Positions 1 through 4,987 of a stretch of 5,578 nucleotides of DNA are shown in pieces. Source of the DNA: Acidobacteriota bacterium (lineage in GTDB: Bacteria; Acidobacteriota; Terriglobia; Terriglobales; Acidobacteriaceae). The stretch is taken from NCBI GenBank assembly GCA_003224835.1, contig QHZX01000090.1, positions 1 through 5,578 of the forward strand, written 5' to 3'. The translations under genes and the position numbers were made by a program. Within the stretch, counting starts at the first letter, position 1; every line of letters begins with the position of its first letter. The notes under the pieces were generated by a model. That model was given only the letters and a program-made list of their open reading frames with translations, did not search any database and was not told the origin of the DNA.

Positions 1-513
1 TCCTACGACAAAGCTCCTGACCAGCAGCATTTTTTGGGACGCGCGCGAACGCGCAAATTATTCCGCGCGATTCTGGCGAACCGTAAGAAGACGTGGCGCT
101 TCAATCAATCGGTTCTATTTCTCGAGTTCCTGATGGGAAAGCGGCATTATGCCTGCACGCCCTGGGGCATGCCGACTTACAACATCTTCGGCTGGCAGAA
201 GCCCTGTTACCTGCTGCAGGACGGATATGCGGATTCGTTCCAGGAACTGCACGATTCGACGGAGTGGCAGAATTATGGGACGGAATCCGGCAATCCGCGC
301 TGCGCGAACTGCATGGTGCATAGCGGATATGAGGCCACCGCCGTGAACGACACATTTGGATCACTGCGAGGTTTCGTGGATACGGTGAAGGCGACATTGT
401 TCAGCAGCCATCCGGATCCGGAAGCTACGAGATTGCTCGACGAAATGTCGGCCGAGGCTGCCGGGCCGCTGGTGCAGATCGAGACGGGAACGCTGGAAGA
501 AAGCCGAGCCTAG
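1..513 (+). CDS. hpnH: HpnH, hopanoid radical SAM enzyme (adenosylhopane synthase), 3' part only
   Basis: The frame is open from base 1 and ends at TAG 511-513, leaving about 170 C-terminal residues. HpnH is a radical SAM enzyme that joins the 5'-deoxyadenosyl group to diploptene, giving adenosylhopane, the precursor of side-chain-extended hopanoids. I recognise the family from the C-terminal (DUF3463-type) region: CTPWGMPTYNIFGWQKPCYL at visible residues 52-71, a GYADSFQEL stretch, an acidic-W-x-x-YGT segment, and CANCMVHSGYEATAV near 101-115. The conserved cysteines fall at about 52, 69, 101 and 104. The CxxxCxxC iron-sulfur motif that binds the cluster and SAM should lie upstream of the window and cannot be checked. 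The TTG at 34 is an internal codon, not the start. Hopanoid genes often cluster, so more hpn genes may lie to the left. The family call is firm; activity is inferred. Confidence 0.93.
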   Translation, partial: SYDKAPDQQHFLGRARTRKLFRAILANRKKTWRFNQSVLFLEFLMGKRHYACTPWGMPTYNIFGWQKPCYLLQDGYADSFQELHDSTEWQNYGTESGNPRCANCMVHSGYEATAVNDTFGSLRGFVDTVKATLFSSHPDPEATRLLDEMSAEAAGPLVQIETGTLEESRA

Positions 514-530
514 CCAGGTTTGTATCAGGG

Positions 531-546
531 CACGACTTCAGTCGTG
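531..546. repeat. Short hairpin repeat, 6-bp stem with TTCA loop
   Basis: CACGAC (531-536) pairs with GTCGTG (541-546) around a TTCA tetraloop, beginning 17 bp after the hpnH stop codon. The core CACGACTTCAGTCGTG resembles short palindromic elements I associate with acidobacterial intergenic regions; that resemblance is from memory. No T-run follows, so it is a poor intrinsic terminator, though it could protect the 3' end of the hpnH message. Confidence 0.6.
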
Positions 547-566
547 TCGAAATATGCATTCAGTAT

Positions 567-633
567 TTGTCATTTCGAGCGAAGTAGTACCATTCGCTTG
601 CGAATGGATCTTCGCAGTCGCTCGGAATGACAA
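567..633 (+). repeat. Long imperfect hairpin element with a nested inner hairpin (REP-like)
   Basis: The arm 567-582 pairs with 618-633 over 16 bp, with a single T-G pair (575/625). Inside it, CCATTCGC (590-597) pairs with GCGAATGG (600-607), giving a tight second hairpin. A competing pairing, GCGAAG (579-584) with CTTCGC (610-615), shares bases with the outer stem. The TGTCATT-CGAGCGA arms look like a dispersed bacterial palindromic repeat. The T-G pair is a U-G wobble in plus-strand RNA but an A-C mismatch in minus-strand RNA, so the plus transcript should fold better. The element ends 21 bp before the next start codon and may affect its translation or message processing. Confidence 0.65.
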
Positions 634-654
634 TGAAATAAAATCAGAAACATC

Positions 655-1077
655 ATGAGCGTTCCCCAACGAGGCGTCACTAATCCCGAAGAGCTTGAAC
701 ACGCGCCTGGACGCGAGCGCGAGAACCTGGAAGGTTGGATTCCGGAGCTGGCCAGCGGAGAAGAAATTCGCGCGGCTTTAGAAAAGGCTTTCGATTTTCG
801 CGGAGACGTGACTCTTACGTTGAAGAGCGGTGAAAAGATCGAGGGTTATATTTTCGACCGCCGAACCGGACACTCACTCGCTGATTCCGTCGTTCGCCTC
901 TACCCGAAATCTGGCAATCAGAAAATTTCCATCTCCTACGCCGATATTGCCGCATTGGGATTCACGGGCAAAGATACGGCCGCCGGCAAAAGCTGGGAAG
1001 CCTGGATGAAGAAATACCAGGAAAAGAAAGCTGCGGGAGAAAAGAACATCGGATTACACCCCGAAGCGCTTGAGTAA
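655..1077 (+). CDS. Conserved-looking hypothetical protein, possible Sm-like small beta-barrel
   Basis: This 140-residue protein belongs to no family I can name. It has no signal peptide, membrane segment or cysteine, so it is probably cytoplasmic. Residues 1-30 are charged and probably flexible. A helix is likely at 35-47, followed by strand-rich sequence: GDVTLTLKSGEKIEGYIFDR (50-69), VVRLYP (79-84) and KISISYADIAALGF (90-103). The VTLTLKSGEKIEG pattern is what the first strands of an Sm/LSm-type barrel look like, so an RNA- or protein-binding role is possible but only inferred. The tail (112-140) is basic and helical, with GKSWEAWMKKY. ATG 655 is the first start after an in-frame TGA at 634-636. 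No good Shine-Dalgarno precedes it, and a large hairpin ends 21 bp upstream. It lies 141 bp after hpnH on the same strand, so co-transcription is plausible. Confidence 0.8.
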   Translation: MSVPQRGVTNPEELEHAPGRERENLEGWIPELASGEEIRAALEKAFDFRGDVTLTLKSGEKIEGYIFDRRTGHSLADSVVRLYPKSGNQKISISYADIAALGFTGKDTAAGKSWEAWMKKYQEKKAAGEKNIGLHPEALE

Positions 1078-1082
1078 ACTTC

Positions 1083-1102
1083 GTCGGACAAGAGTGTCCG
1101 AC
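1083..1102. terminator. Perfect 8-bp hairpin between convergent genes (possible bidirectional terminator or repeat)
   Basis: GTCGGACA (1083-1090) pairs perfectly with TGTCCGAC (1095-1102) around an AGAG loop. It begins 5 bp after the stop of the plus-strand gene and ends 10 bp before the stop of the convergent minus-strand lactonase gene. That position suits a two-way transcript end. Neither side has a real T-run, so Rho-independent termination would be weak. The sequence also resembles a dispersed acidobacterial palindrome, so it may simply be a repeat used as a 3' stabiliser. Confidence 0.5.
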
Positions 1103-1112
1103 CCACAGAGCC

Positions 1113-2324
1113 TCATTCGGGCACAAACACCAAACACACAGGCGCCGGAACTTTCGCGACTTCGCCTACCGTCGTAAGTTTTCCTGTTGATCGATTGATT
1201 CGGAACTCCACGATATTGCCGCTCTCTTCGTTAGCGGCCAGCAGCTTCGAACCTGAGGGATCAATCGCGAAATTTCGCGGAGTCTTGCCGCCGCTCGGCA
1301 CGCGTTGGGTAAATGTGAGTTTGCCCGTTTTGCGATTAACCGTGAACACAGCGATGCTGTCATCGCCGCGATTCGAGCTGTAAAGAAACTTGCCACTCGG
1401 ATGCATTACGATTTCAGCGGCGTCATTTTTGCCGGAGAATCCGGCGGGAAGCGCTGAGATCTTCTGTATGGATCTGAATGTTTCGTTTGACTCGTTAGCA
1501 AGCACGGTGACGGTGGAGTCGACTTCGCCGAGGACATACATGAACTTCCCGTCTCGTGAAAAGGCAACATGTCTCGGGCCAGTGCCGGGGGCGAGAGTGG
1601 CAGAAAAGAAGTCTTTCGCGCCGTTTGTCGCAGTCTGGCCGGGACGCGACTCGCCGGGGATCAAAGCACCTTTGTTCGGGTCAAATTTGTAGATCAATAC
1701 CCGATCCAGGCCCAGATCTGCGACATATGCAAAACGATTTCCTGCGGAGGCTTCGATCCAGTGAGCATGGGAATGCTCCTGGCGCTGTTTGTTTGGGCCG
1801 AGAGCGCCTTTGTCATCCTCCACCGATGATGCTTCGCCGATCTGGCCATTAGACGAAACCGGAAATACGGCCACGGTTCCTCCGGTATAGTTTGCTACCA
1901 GAAGGTATTTGCCGGTGCGATCGAACGAAATGTAACAAGGATCGGAGCCACGCGACGCAACTTCGTCCAACTGCGTGAGCTTTCCGGTCTGATGATCCAT
2001 GGTAAAAGCCGTAACTGCACCGCTGGGCGCGCCCTTATAGGTCTGAAGCTCGTTCACCGCATAGAGAAATTTATTTCCAGGCGCGACGGCCAGGAATGAT
2101 GGGTTTGCGGTTTCCGCGGCAACTCCTAACGGGGCTAATTTGCCCGAGGATTCGTCAAAACGGTAAGAATAGATTCCCTTGCTGCCAGTGTCCTGGCTCT
2201 CGGAGCTTGTGTACGTGCCGACAAAGAGAAGGTACTTGTGAGCGCGGGTCTGCGCAAAGCCTGGCGACGCGATCCACGCCTGCACCGACACGAGCAGCAA
2301 CCACGAACGGAGAGTCATTTTCAT
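1113..2324 (-). CDS. Secreted seven-bladed beta-propeller lactonase (6-phosphogluconolactonase-like)
   Basis: This 403-residue protein matches the Pgl/YbhE lactonase family (PF10282), whose cytosolic members hydrolyse 6-phosphogluconolactone in the pentose phosphate pathway. Repeated blade motifs run the whole length: YLLFVGTYT (31-39), NPSFLAVAPGNKFLYAVNE (74-92), an HSHAHW segment (184-189), YVADLGLDRV (200-209), GPRHVAFS (249-256), SSNRGDDSIAVF (316-327) and PRNFAIDPSG (349-358). Residues 1-24 look like a signal peptide with cleavage near GFA-Q, so the enzyme is probably periplasmic and its natural substrate may not be a sugar phosphate. ATG at 2324 overlaps the TGA of the gene before it (ATGA), and AAGGA lies 6 bases upstream (2331-2335). 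A second ATG two codons in (2316-2318) is a less likely start. It is the last gene of the mscL cluster. The fold is firm; the substrate is unknown. Confidence 0.88.
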   Translation of the reverse strand: MKMTLRSWLLLVSVQAWIASPGFAQTRAHKYLLFVGTYTSSESQDTGSKGIYSYRFDESSGKLAPLGVAAETANPSFLAVAPGNKFLYAVNELQTYKGAPSGAVTAFTMDHQTGKLTQLDEVASRGSDPCYISFDRTGKYLLVANYTGGTVAVFPVSSNGQIGEASSVEDDKGALGPNKQRQEHSHAHWIEASAGNRFAYVADLGLDRVLIYKFDPNKGALIPGESRPGQTATNGAKDFFSATLAPGTGPRHVAFSRDGKFMYVLGEVDSTVTVLANESNETFRSIQKISALPAGFSGKNDAAEIVMHPSGKFLYSSNRGDDSIAVFTVNRKTGKLTFTQRVPSGGKTPRNFAIDPSGSKLLAANEESGNIVEFRINRSTGKLTTVGEVAKVPAPVCLVFVPE

Positions 2325-3019
2325 TTCTTGTCCTTCGATATTTCCGGAGTCGGTCTTGTGCCCGCAAAGCTTAGGTTTGCAATCAGCTCATCGATTTCAT
2401 CTTCACTGCCGCCGATGAACGTGAATGACACAATATAGCCTTTCTCGATCATCACAAGTGAGCTTTGCCACATTGTCAGCTTGCCGCGCTCTTTGCTGTA
2501 ATCGCCGCGTATCAATTGCTTGCGCCCGGATGCAAAGGCATGCGGCTCGTTTATGACTTTGAATCCGCGCTGCTCGGCGAGTTCGGTAATAGGACTGAAA
2601 TAATCAGCGGCAGTTTTGATCCCCCGATAATTCGCCAGCGGTTCGGCAGCGATCACCACGGCGGAATTGATGGTGTCCCCGGCTGCGGCAGGAGGGCGCT
2701 CGAAAACTGCGAGCAGGGTCTTAGAAGAATCTGAGCTTGCCGGCTTCGACTGCTCATCTGAGCTCGATGCCTGGCTGTCTGCCTTCCGTGATTCATCGGA
2801 AAAACTTTCGTCTTGCTGCATGTCAGACGTGCGGTCCACCCATCCAAAAATTACTTTGTAGGTGAATCCGAACTGTGGACATTGGAGGAGTTGATCGGCC
2901 AGCGGCCCGCATTTCTGCTCAGCAGGAGGCTTTGCTGCCAGCTTGTGGTTTTGAGCGGATAGGTTTGCAGCTATTAGGAATATGAATGCGATCAAAAGAA
3001 GGAGGCGAGGCAGACTCAC
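2321..3019 (-). CDS. Secreted protein of unknown function, possible PsbP/Mog1-like domain
   Basis: This 232-residue protein starts with a clear signal peptide (1-22, LLLLIAFIFLIAANLSA, then Q), so it is exported. A short N-terminal part has two cysteines (37 and 47) that could form a disulfide and contains FGFTYKVIFGWVDRT (50-64). Residues 67-100 are a hydrophilic linker rich in Ser, Asp, Glu and Lys. The C-terminal part (101-218) reads as an alpha/beta domain with LLAVFERPP (102-110), INSAVVIAAEPL and GYIVSFTFIGG...IDELIANLSF (194-218). That ending resembles PsbP/Mog1-type proteins, a pattern-based guess. The start is GTG: an in-frame TAG lies at 3029-3031, no ATG occurs before codon 67, and AGGA sits 7 bases upstream (3027-3030). 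It follows mscL by 46 bp and overlaps the lactonase start by 4 bp, so it is very likely co-transcribed and translationally coupled. Confidence 0.82.
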   Translation of the reverse strand: MSLPRLLLLIAFIFLIAANLSAQNHKLAAKPPAEQKCGPLADQLLQCPQFGFTYKVIFGWVDRTSDMQQDESFSDESRKADSQASSSDEQSKPASSDSSKTLLAVFERPPAAAGDTINSAVVIAAEPLANYRGIKTAADYFSPITELAEQRGFKVINEPHAFASGRKQLIRGDYSKERGKLTMWQSSLVMIEKGYIVSFTFIGGSEDEIDELIANLSFAGTRPTPEISKDKK

Positions 3020-3065
3020 ACTTCTATCCTATCGAAAAGCCCGGAGGCATACGCAGACAGAAAGC

Positions 3066-3482
3066 TCACGCCGCGCGGGCGCCTACGGGTTGGGTGCAAT
3101 GGGCGCAGCGGCGAGCGTCGATGGGAATCTCGCTCATGCATTCAGGGCATTTTTTGGTTGTCGGATCGGCGGGGGCCTCGGACCTGTGCATACGAGCAAC
3201 CAGAATATTCACTGGCGTCACCACAAAGTAGTAAACCGCGGCTGCGACCAGCAGAAAAGATATCGCGGCGTTGATGAAATCACCGACTGGGAAGTGCGTG
3301 TTGCGAATCGTAAAGCCAAGATATGAAAAATCCGGCTTGCCGACGACGGCGGCAATGAGAGGCGTGAGCAGGTCTTTAGTGAAGGCGGAAACGACAGTGG
3401 CGAAGGCTGCGCCAATGACCACGCCGACAGCCATGTCCACAACGTTGCCGCGAAGAATGAACTGCTTGAACCCGCTGAGCAT
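3066..3482 (-). CDS. mscL: Large-conductance mechanosensitive channel MscL with C-terminal zinc ribbon
   Basis: MscL is a homopentameric inner-membrane channel that opens under membrane tension and releases solutes during hypo-osmotic shock. The family signature is intact: FKQFILRGNVVDMAVGVVIG (5-24), with TM1 at about 15-45. A short periplasmic loop (about 48-66) and TM2 (about 68-95, INAAISFLLVAAAVYYFVV) follow. The usual charged cytoplasmic helix is replaced by a zinc-ribbon-like tail with C112, C115, C126 and C129 in CPEC...CAHC spacing, so the tail may bind one zinc ion. The length of 138 residues is normal. ATG 3482 has a strong GGAGG five bases upstream (3488-3492), and a plausible promoter lies just before it. 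It is the first gene of a three-gene minus-strand cluster. Channel identity is firm; zinc binding is inferred from the cysteines. Confidence 0.95.
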   Translation of the reverse strand: MLSGFKQFILRGNVVDMAVGVVIGAAFATVVSAFTKDLLTPLIAAVVGKPDFSYLGFTIRNTHFPVGDFINAAISFLLVAAAVYYFVVTPVNILVARMHRSEAPADPTTKKCPECMSEIPIDARRCAHCTQPVGARAA

Positions 3483-3505
3483 AGACGCCTCCGAAGTGGG
3501 ACAAA

Positions 3506-3534
3506 AGAGTATTACGGGATGGGGGCGCCGTCAA
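3506..3534 (-). promoter_or_regulatory. Putative sigma-70-type promoter for the mscL cluster
   Basis: On the minus strand, TTGACG (3529-3534) is a good -35 box, followed after exactly 17 bases by TACTCT (3506-3511) as a weak -10 box (3 of 6 matches). Transcription would begin near 3499, leaving a leader of about 17 bases that holds the GGAGG ribosome site of mscL. Position and spacing support it; the weak -10 limits confidence. Confidence 0.45.
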
Positions 3535-3672
3535 TTCAGTGTGCCGCCGCGGTAGGACCCGGCTGGATGGCGGTGCTCCCATTACTAGCCCTGAGCTGAT
3601 GCTAAAGGGTGCTGGGCTATCCAAATAACGTCGTTACGGCAACAGCGCGAGATTCCCGATGGGAGGAGGGCA

Positions 3673-3701
3673 CCCACCCTTCGAACAGCGCGAAAGGTGG
3701 G
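3673..3701. repeat. REP-like hairpin, 11-bp stem with one mismatch
   Basis: CCCACCCTTCG (3673-3683) pairs with CGAAAGGTGGG (3691-3701) around a 7-base loop, with one C-A mismatch (3679/3695). The flanks read GGGCA on the left and GGCAGCC on the right. The CCCACCCTTCG...GGTGGGGCAGCC pattern resembles a dispersed acidobacterial palindrome; that is from memory. It lies about 145 bp downstream of the minus-strand secreted-protein gene and about 190 bp upstream of mscL. Confidence 0.55.
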
Positions 3702-3846
3702 GCAGCCATGTCCTTTCCGGTCGACGAGGCATTGAGAATATCTCTACGCCTGCAGATTTGGAGTCGATCCAATCAACAAGTGCGCAGGGACCTCTTAGCC
3801 TCATCGAGTAGCGCGCAACCGTCACAAGCGTCGGCGCGGCTCTACC

Positions 3847-4797
3847 TCATTGCTCTACAGCATTTCCGTCAGCCGCCGGTCTGGTTCTTTCGCCGGTGGA
3901 TCGAGAACGCAGCGAGAACTCCACGTTGCGCTCCTGATTGACCTTCACCGTTTGCGGAAGATCGACCAGCGCCAGCGGGACGTTCTGCTCTGCGCCATCT
4001 TGCGAGACGCAGTGAAGGTCCGCTCCCTCGATCCAGTAGCTCGTCGCCAATACTGCCGCGCCGGCCTGCAAGGCAATTATCGTCAACTGGCCGTCGTACG
4101 ACGAGGTGCGTGGCTGCTCGCTGTAAGTAGCCCGACGGACCACGGGGGCAGCGTCTGACCGCATTGCGGAAGCCGGCTGGTAGATCGACGAACTCCTGCG
4201 ATAACTGCTGGGACGGTAGTCCGGCATGGGCACGCCATTCTTCGCCACGGCAAAGGGCACTTCAACGTCTTCCATCAGGCGGAGCGTAAGGCGGCTTTCG
4301 CCTTTAAGCGCCGGAAACGGACCGCGCGCCGGAAGTGTCATGATCTTGACCGGCCAGAACAAAGGAACGGCCCATAACATGGCGTCGCGCTTGGGATGTC
4401 CCTTGCCTTTGATGTCGCCATGTGCATCGACCTTGTTGTGCGGCGCGGAGATGACCTTCGCCGAAAGCGGTAGCACGTTCGCTCCGGGCAGGATCATGCG
4501 ATCGAACTCAATCGAGATCCATCCTTTGCCCCAGAAGTGGCCAAGATTTTTATAATCCTGCAAGTGGCCGCTGAGCTGTGCGCCACGGGGAAAAACCGAG
4601 TGCCCGAAGGCCCCAAGCGGACCCAGGTTGCAAAGAACGGGATCACCCACTTGGGCAGTTTTTGATGAAAAGTTAGGCTCGTCCATGGTGCAACGCAGGA
4701 GCGTTCCAGCTGGAATGAGATCCCTGGTTGCAGCTTGGGCGACTACGGCGGCTAGAAAGAAAACCGAAAGGACAAGAAAAAGGTACTTCCGAGACAT
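3847..4797 (-). CDS. Secreted two-part protein: VirB10/TrbI-like barrel segment plus short C-terminal module
   Basis: This 316-residue protein has a signal peptide (1-22, cleavage near AQA-A) and should be exported. Residues 27-115 (IPAGTLLRCTMDEP, VFPRGAQLSGHLQDY, WISIEFDRMILPGANVLPL) recall the IPAGT...IPxGSxLxG...WxRxxLP pattern of the VirB10/TrbI beta-barrel domain of type IV secretion, but the protein is short, stands alone and lacks the VirB10 N-terminal membrane anchor. C36 and C56 could form a disulfide. A Ser/Tyr/Arg-rich linker (about 195-235) leads to a second module, YWIEGADLHCVSQDG...VPLALVDL...NQERNVEF (254-294), a pattern I associate with acidobacterial secreted proteins. ATG 4797 has a strong GAGGAGG four bases upstream (4802-4808). 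It appears to be a single-gene unit with its own promoter between dnaN and mscL. Function is unknown; no other secretion gene is visible. Confidence 0.82.
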   Translation of the reverse strand: MSRKYLFLVLSVFFLAAVVAQAATRDLIPAGTLLRCTMDEPNFSSKTAQVGDPVLCNLGPLGAFGHSVFPRGAQLSGHLQDYKNLGHFWGKGWISIEFDRMILPGANVLPLSAKVISAPHNKVDAHGDIKGKGHPKRDAMLWAVPLFWPVKIMTLPARGPFPALKGESRLTLRLMEDVEVPFAVAKNGVPMPDYRPSSYRRSSSIYQPASAMRSDAAPVVRRATYSEQPRTSSYDGQLTIIALQAGAAVLATSYWIEGADLHCVSQDGAEQNVPLALVDLPQTVKVNQERNVEFSLRSRSTGERTRPAADGNAVEQ

Positions 4798-4834
4798 GGC
4801 GCCTCCTCATGACTTCGCTGAGAACACGCCCCCT

Positions 4835-4849
4835 TCTCGGAACCCGAGA
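4835..4849 (-). promoter_or_regulatory. Small hairpin in the predicted 5' leader
   Basis: TCTCGG (4835-4840) pairs perfectly with CCGAGA (4844-4849) around a 3-base loop. It would lie at the very start of the message from the predicted promoter, about 27 bases before the ribosome site. It could stabilise the 5' end; no known riboswitch or operator is recognised. Confidence 0.35.
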
Positions 4850-4858
4850 TAGGCAGGG

Positions 4859-4867
4859 ATTGTAGCA
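4859..4867 (-). promoter_or_regulatory. Putative extended -10 promoter for the secreted VirB10-like gene
   Basis: On the minus strand, TGCTACAAT (4859-4867) is an extended -10 element (TGn plus TACAAT, 5 of 6 matches). No good -35 box lies at the right distance, which is normal for extended -10 promoters. Transcription would start near 4852, giving a leader of about 55 bases. Confidence 0.5.
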
Positions 4868-4910
4868 TGAATAAACGGAATTTTAGACAGGAAAAATCAA
4901 CTTCAGGCCA

Positions 4911-4940
4911 CGGATTAAAGCGGATTCACACCGATCAACA
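4911..4940. repeat. Degenerate 10-bp tandem repeat, three copies
   Basis: Three consecutive 10-base units read CGGATTAAAG, CGGATTCACA and CCGATCAACA. They share a C-G-A-T core and diverge from left to right. The array lies in the spacer between the dnaN stop and the next minus-strand gene. It resembles the CACGGATT-type degenerate repeats seen between genes in several soil bacteria. Confidence 0.4.
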
Positions 4941-4957
4941 GCTCAAACGATGGCAAA

Positions 4958-4977
4958 TCAGCGAGATCTCTGGCTGA
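4958..4977 (-). terminator. Weak candidate terminator after dnaN
   Basis: TCAGC (4958-4962) pairs with GCTGA (4973-4977), with a 10-base spacer that contains the palindrome GAGATCTC. It begins 11 bp past the dnaN stop. Read on the minus strand it is followed only by TTTG, so it would be a weak terminator. Confidence 0.2.
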
Positions 4978-4987
4978 CTTTTCCTCC

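Larger units (their letters stand above)
3483..3846. other. 364-bp intergenic spacer, no gene recognised
   Basis: No reading frame here has a convincing start site or protein-like sequence, and I found no tRNA or other known RNA. The right part (3671-3703) holds a palindromic repeat. The left end holds the mscL promoter. In between are weak possible stems: TAGCCC/GGGCTA (3586-3591 with 3614-3619) and GTGCCGCC/GGCGGTGC (3541-3548 with 3569-3576, two G-T pairs). The stretch 3704-3846, downstream of the secreted-protein gene, has only a small imperfect stem, GATTTGGA/TCCAATC (3755-3774). No strong terminator is visible. Confidence 0.6.

Noticed and set aside
301..345. Serine in CMVHSGYE of HpnH where I recall a cysteine in some relatives
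   Set aside because: I cannot confirm from memory how variable this position is, so it is not reported as a missing key residue.
3676..3690. TTCGAA motif that could suggest a tRNA T-loop
   Set aside because: It lies in the stem and loop of the palindromic repeat, and no acceptor, D or anticodon arms can be drawn around it.
3634..3825. Minus-strand 63-codon open frame in the spacer
   Set aside because: Much of it is translated repeat sequence (3671-3703); no domain or good start site is seen.
3609..3941. Plus-strand open frame of 110 codons across the spacer and the end of the secreted-protein gene
   Set aside because: It runs through a palindromic repeat and then antisense to a well-supported gene; its sequence is low quality and lacks a convincing ribosome site.
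3847..4797. Evidence for a type IV secretion locus
   Set aside because: Only a partial VirB10-like pattern is seen, with no ATPase, VirB9 or coupling protein nearby.
4798..4987. Possible replication origin next to dnaN
   Set aside because: No TTATCCACA-like DnaA boxes were found in this spacer, and it lies at the 3' end of dnaN rather than upstream of dnaA.
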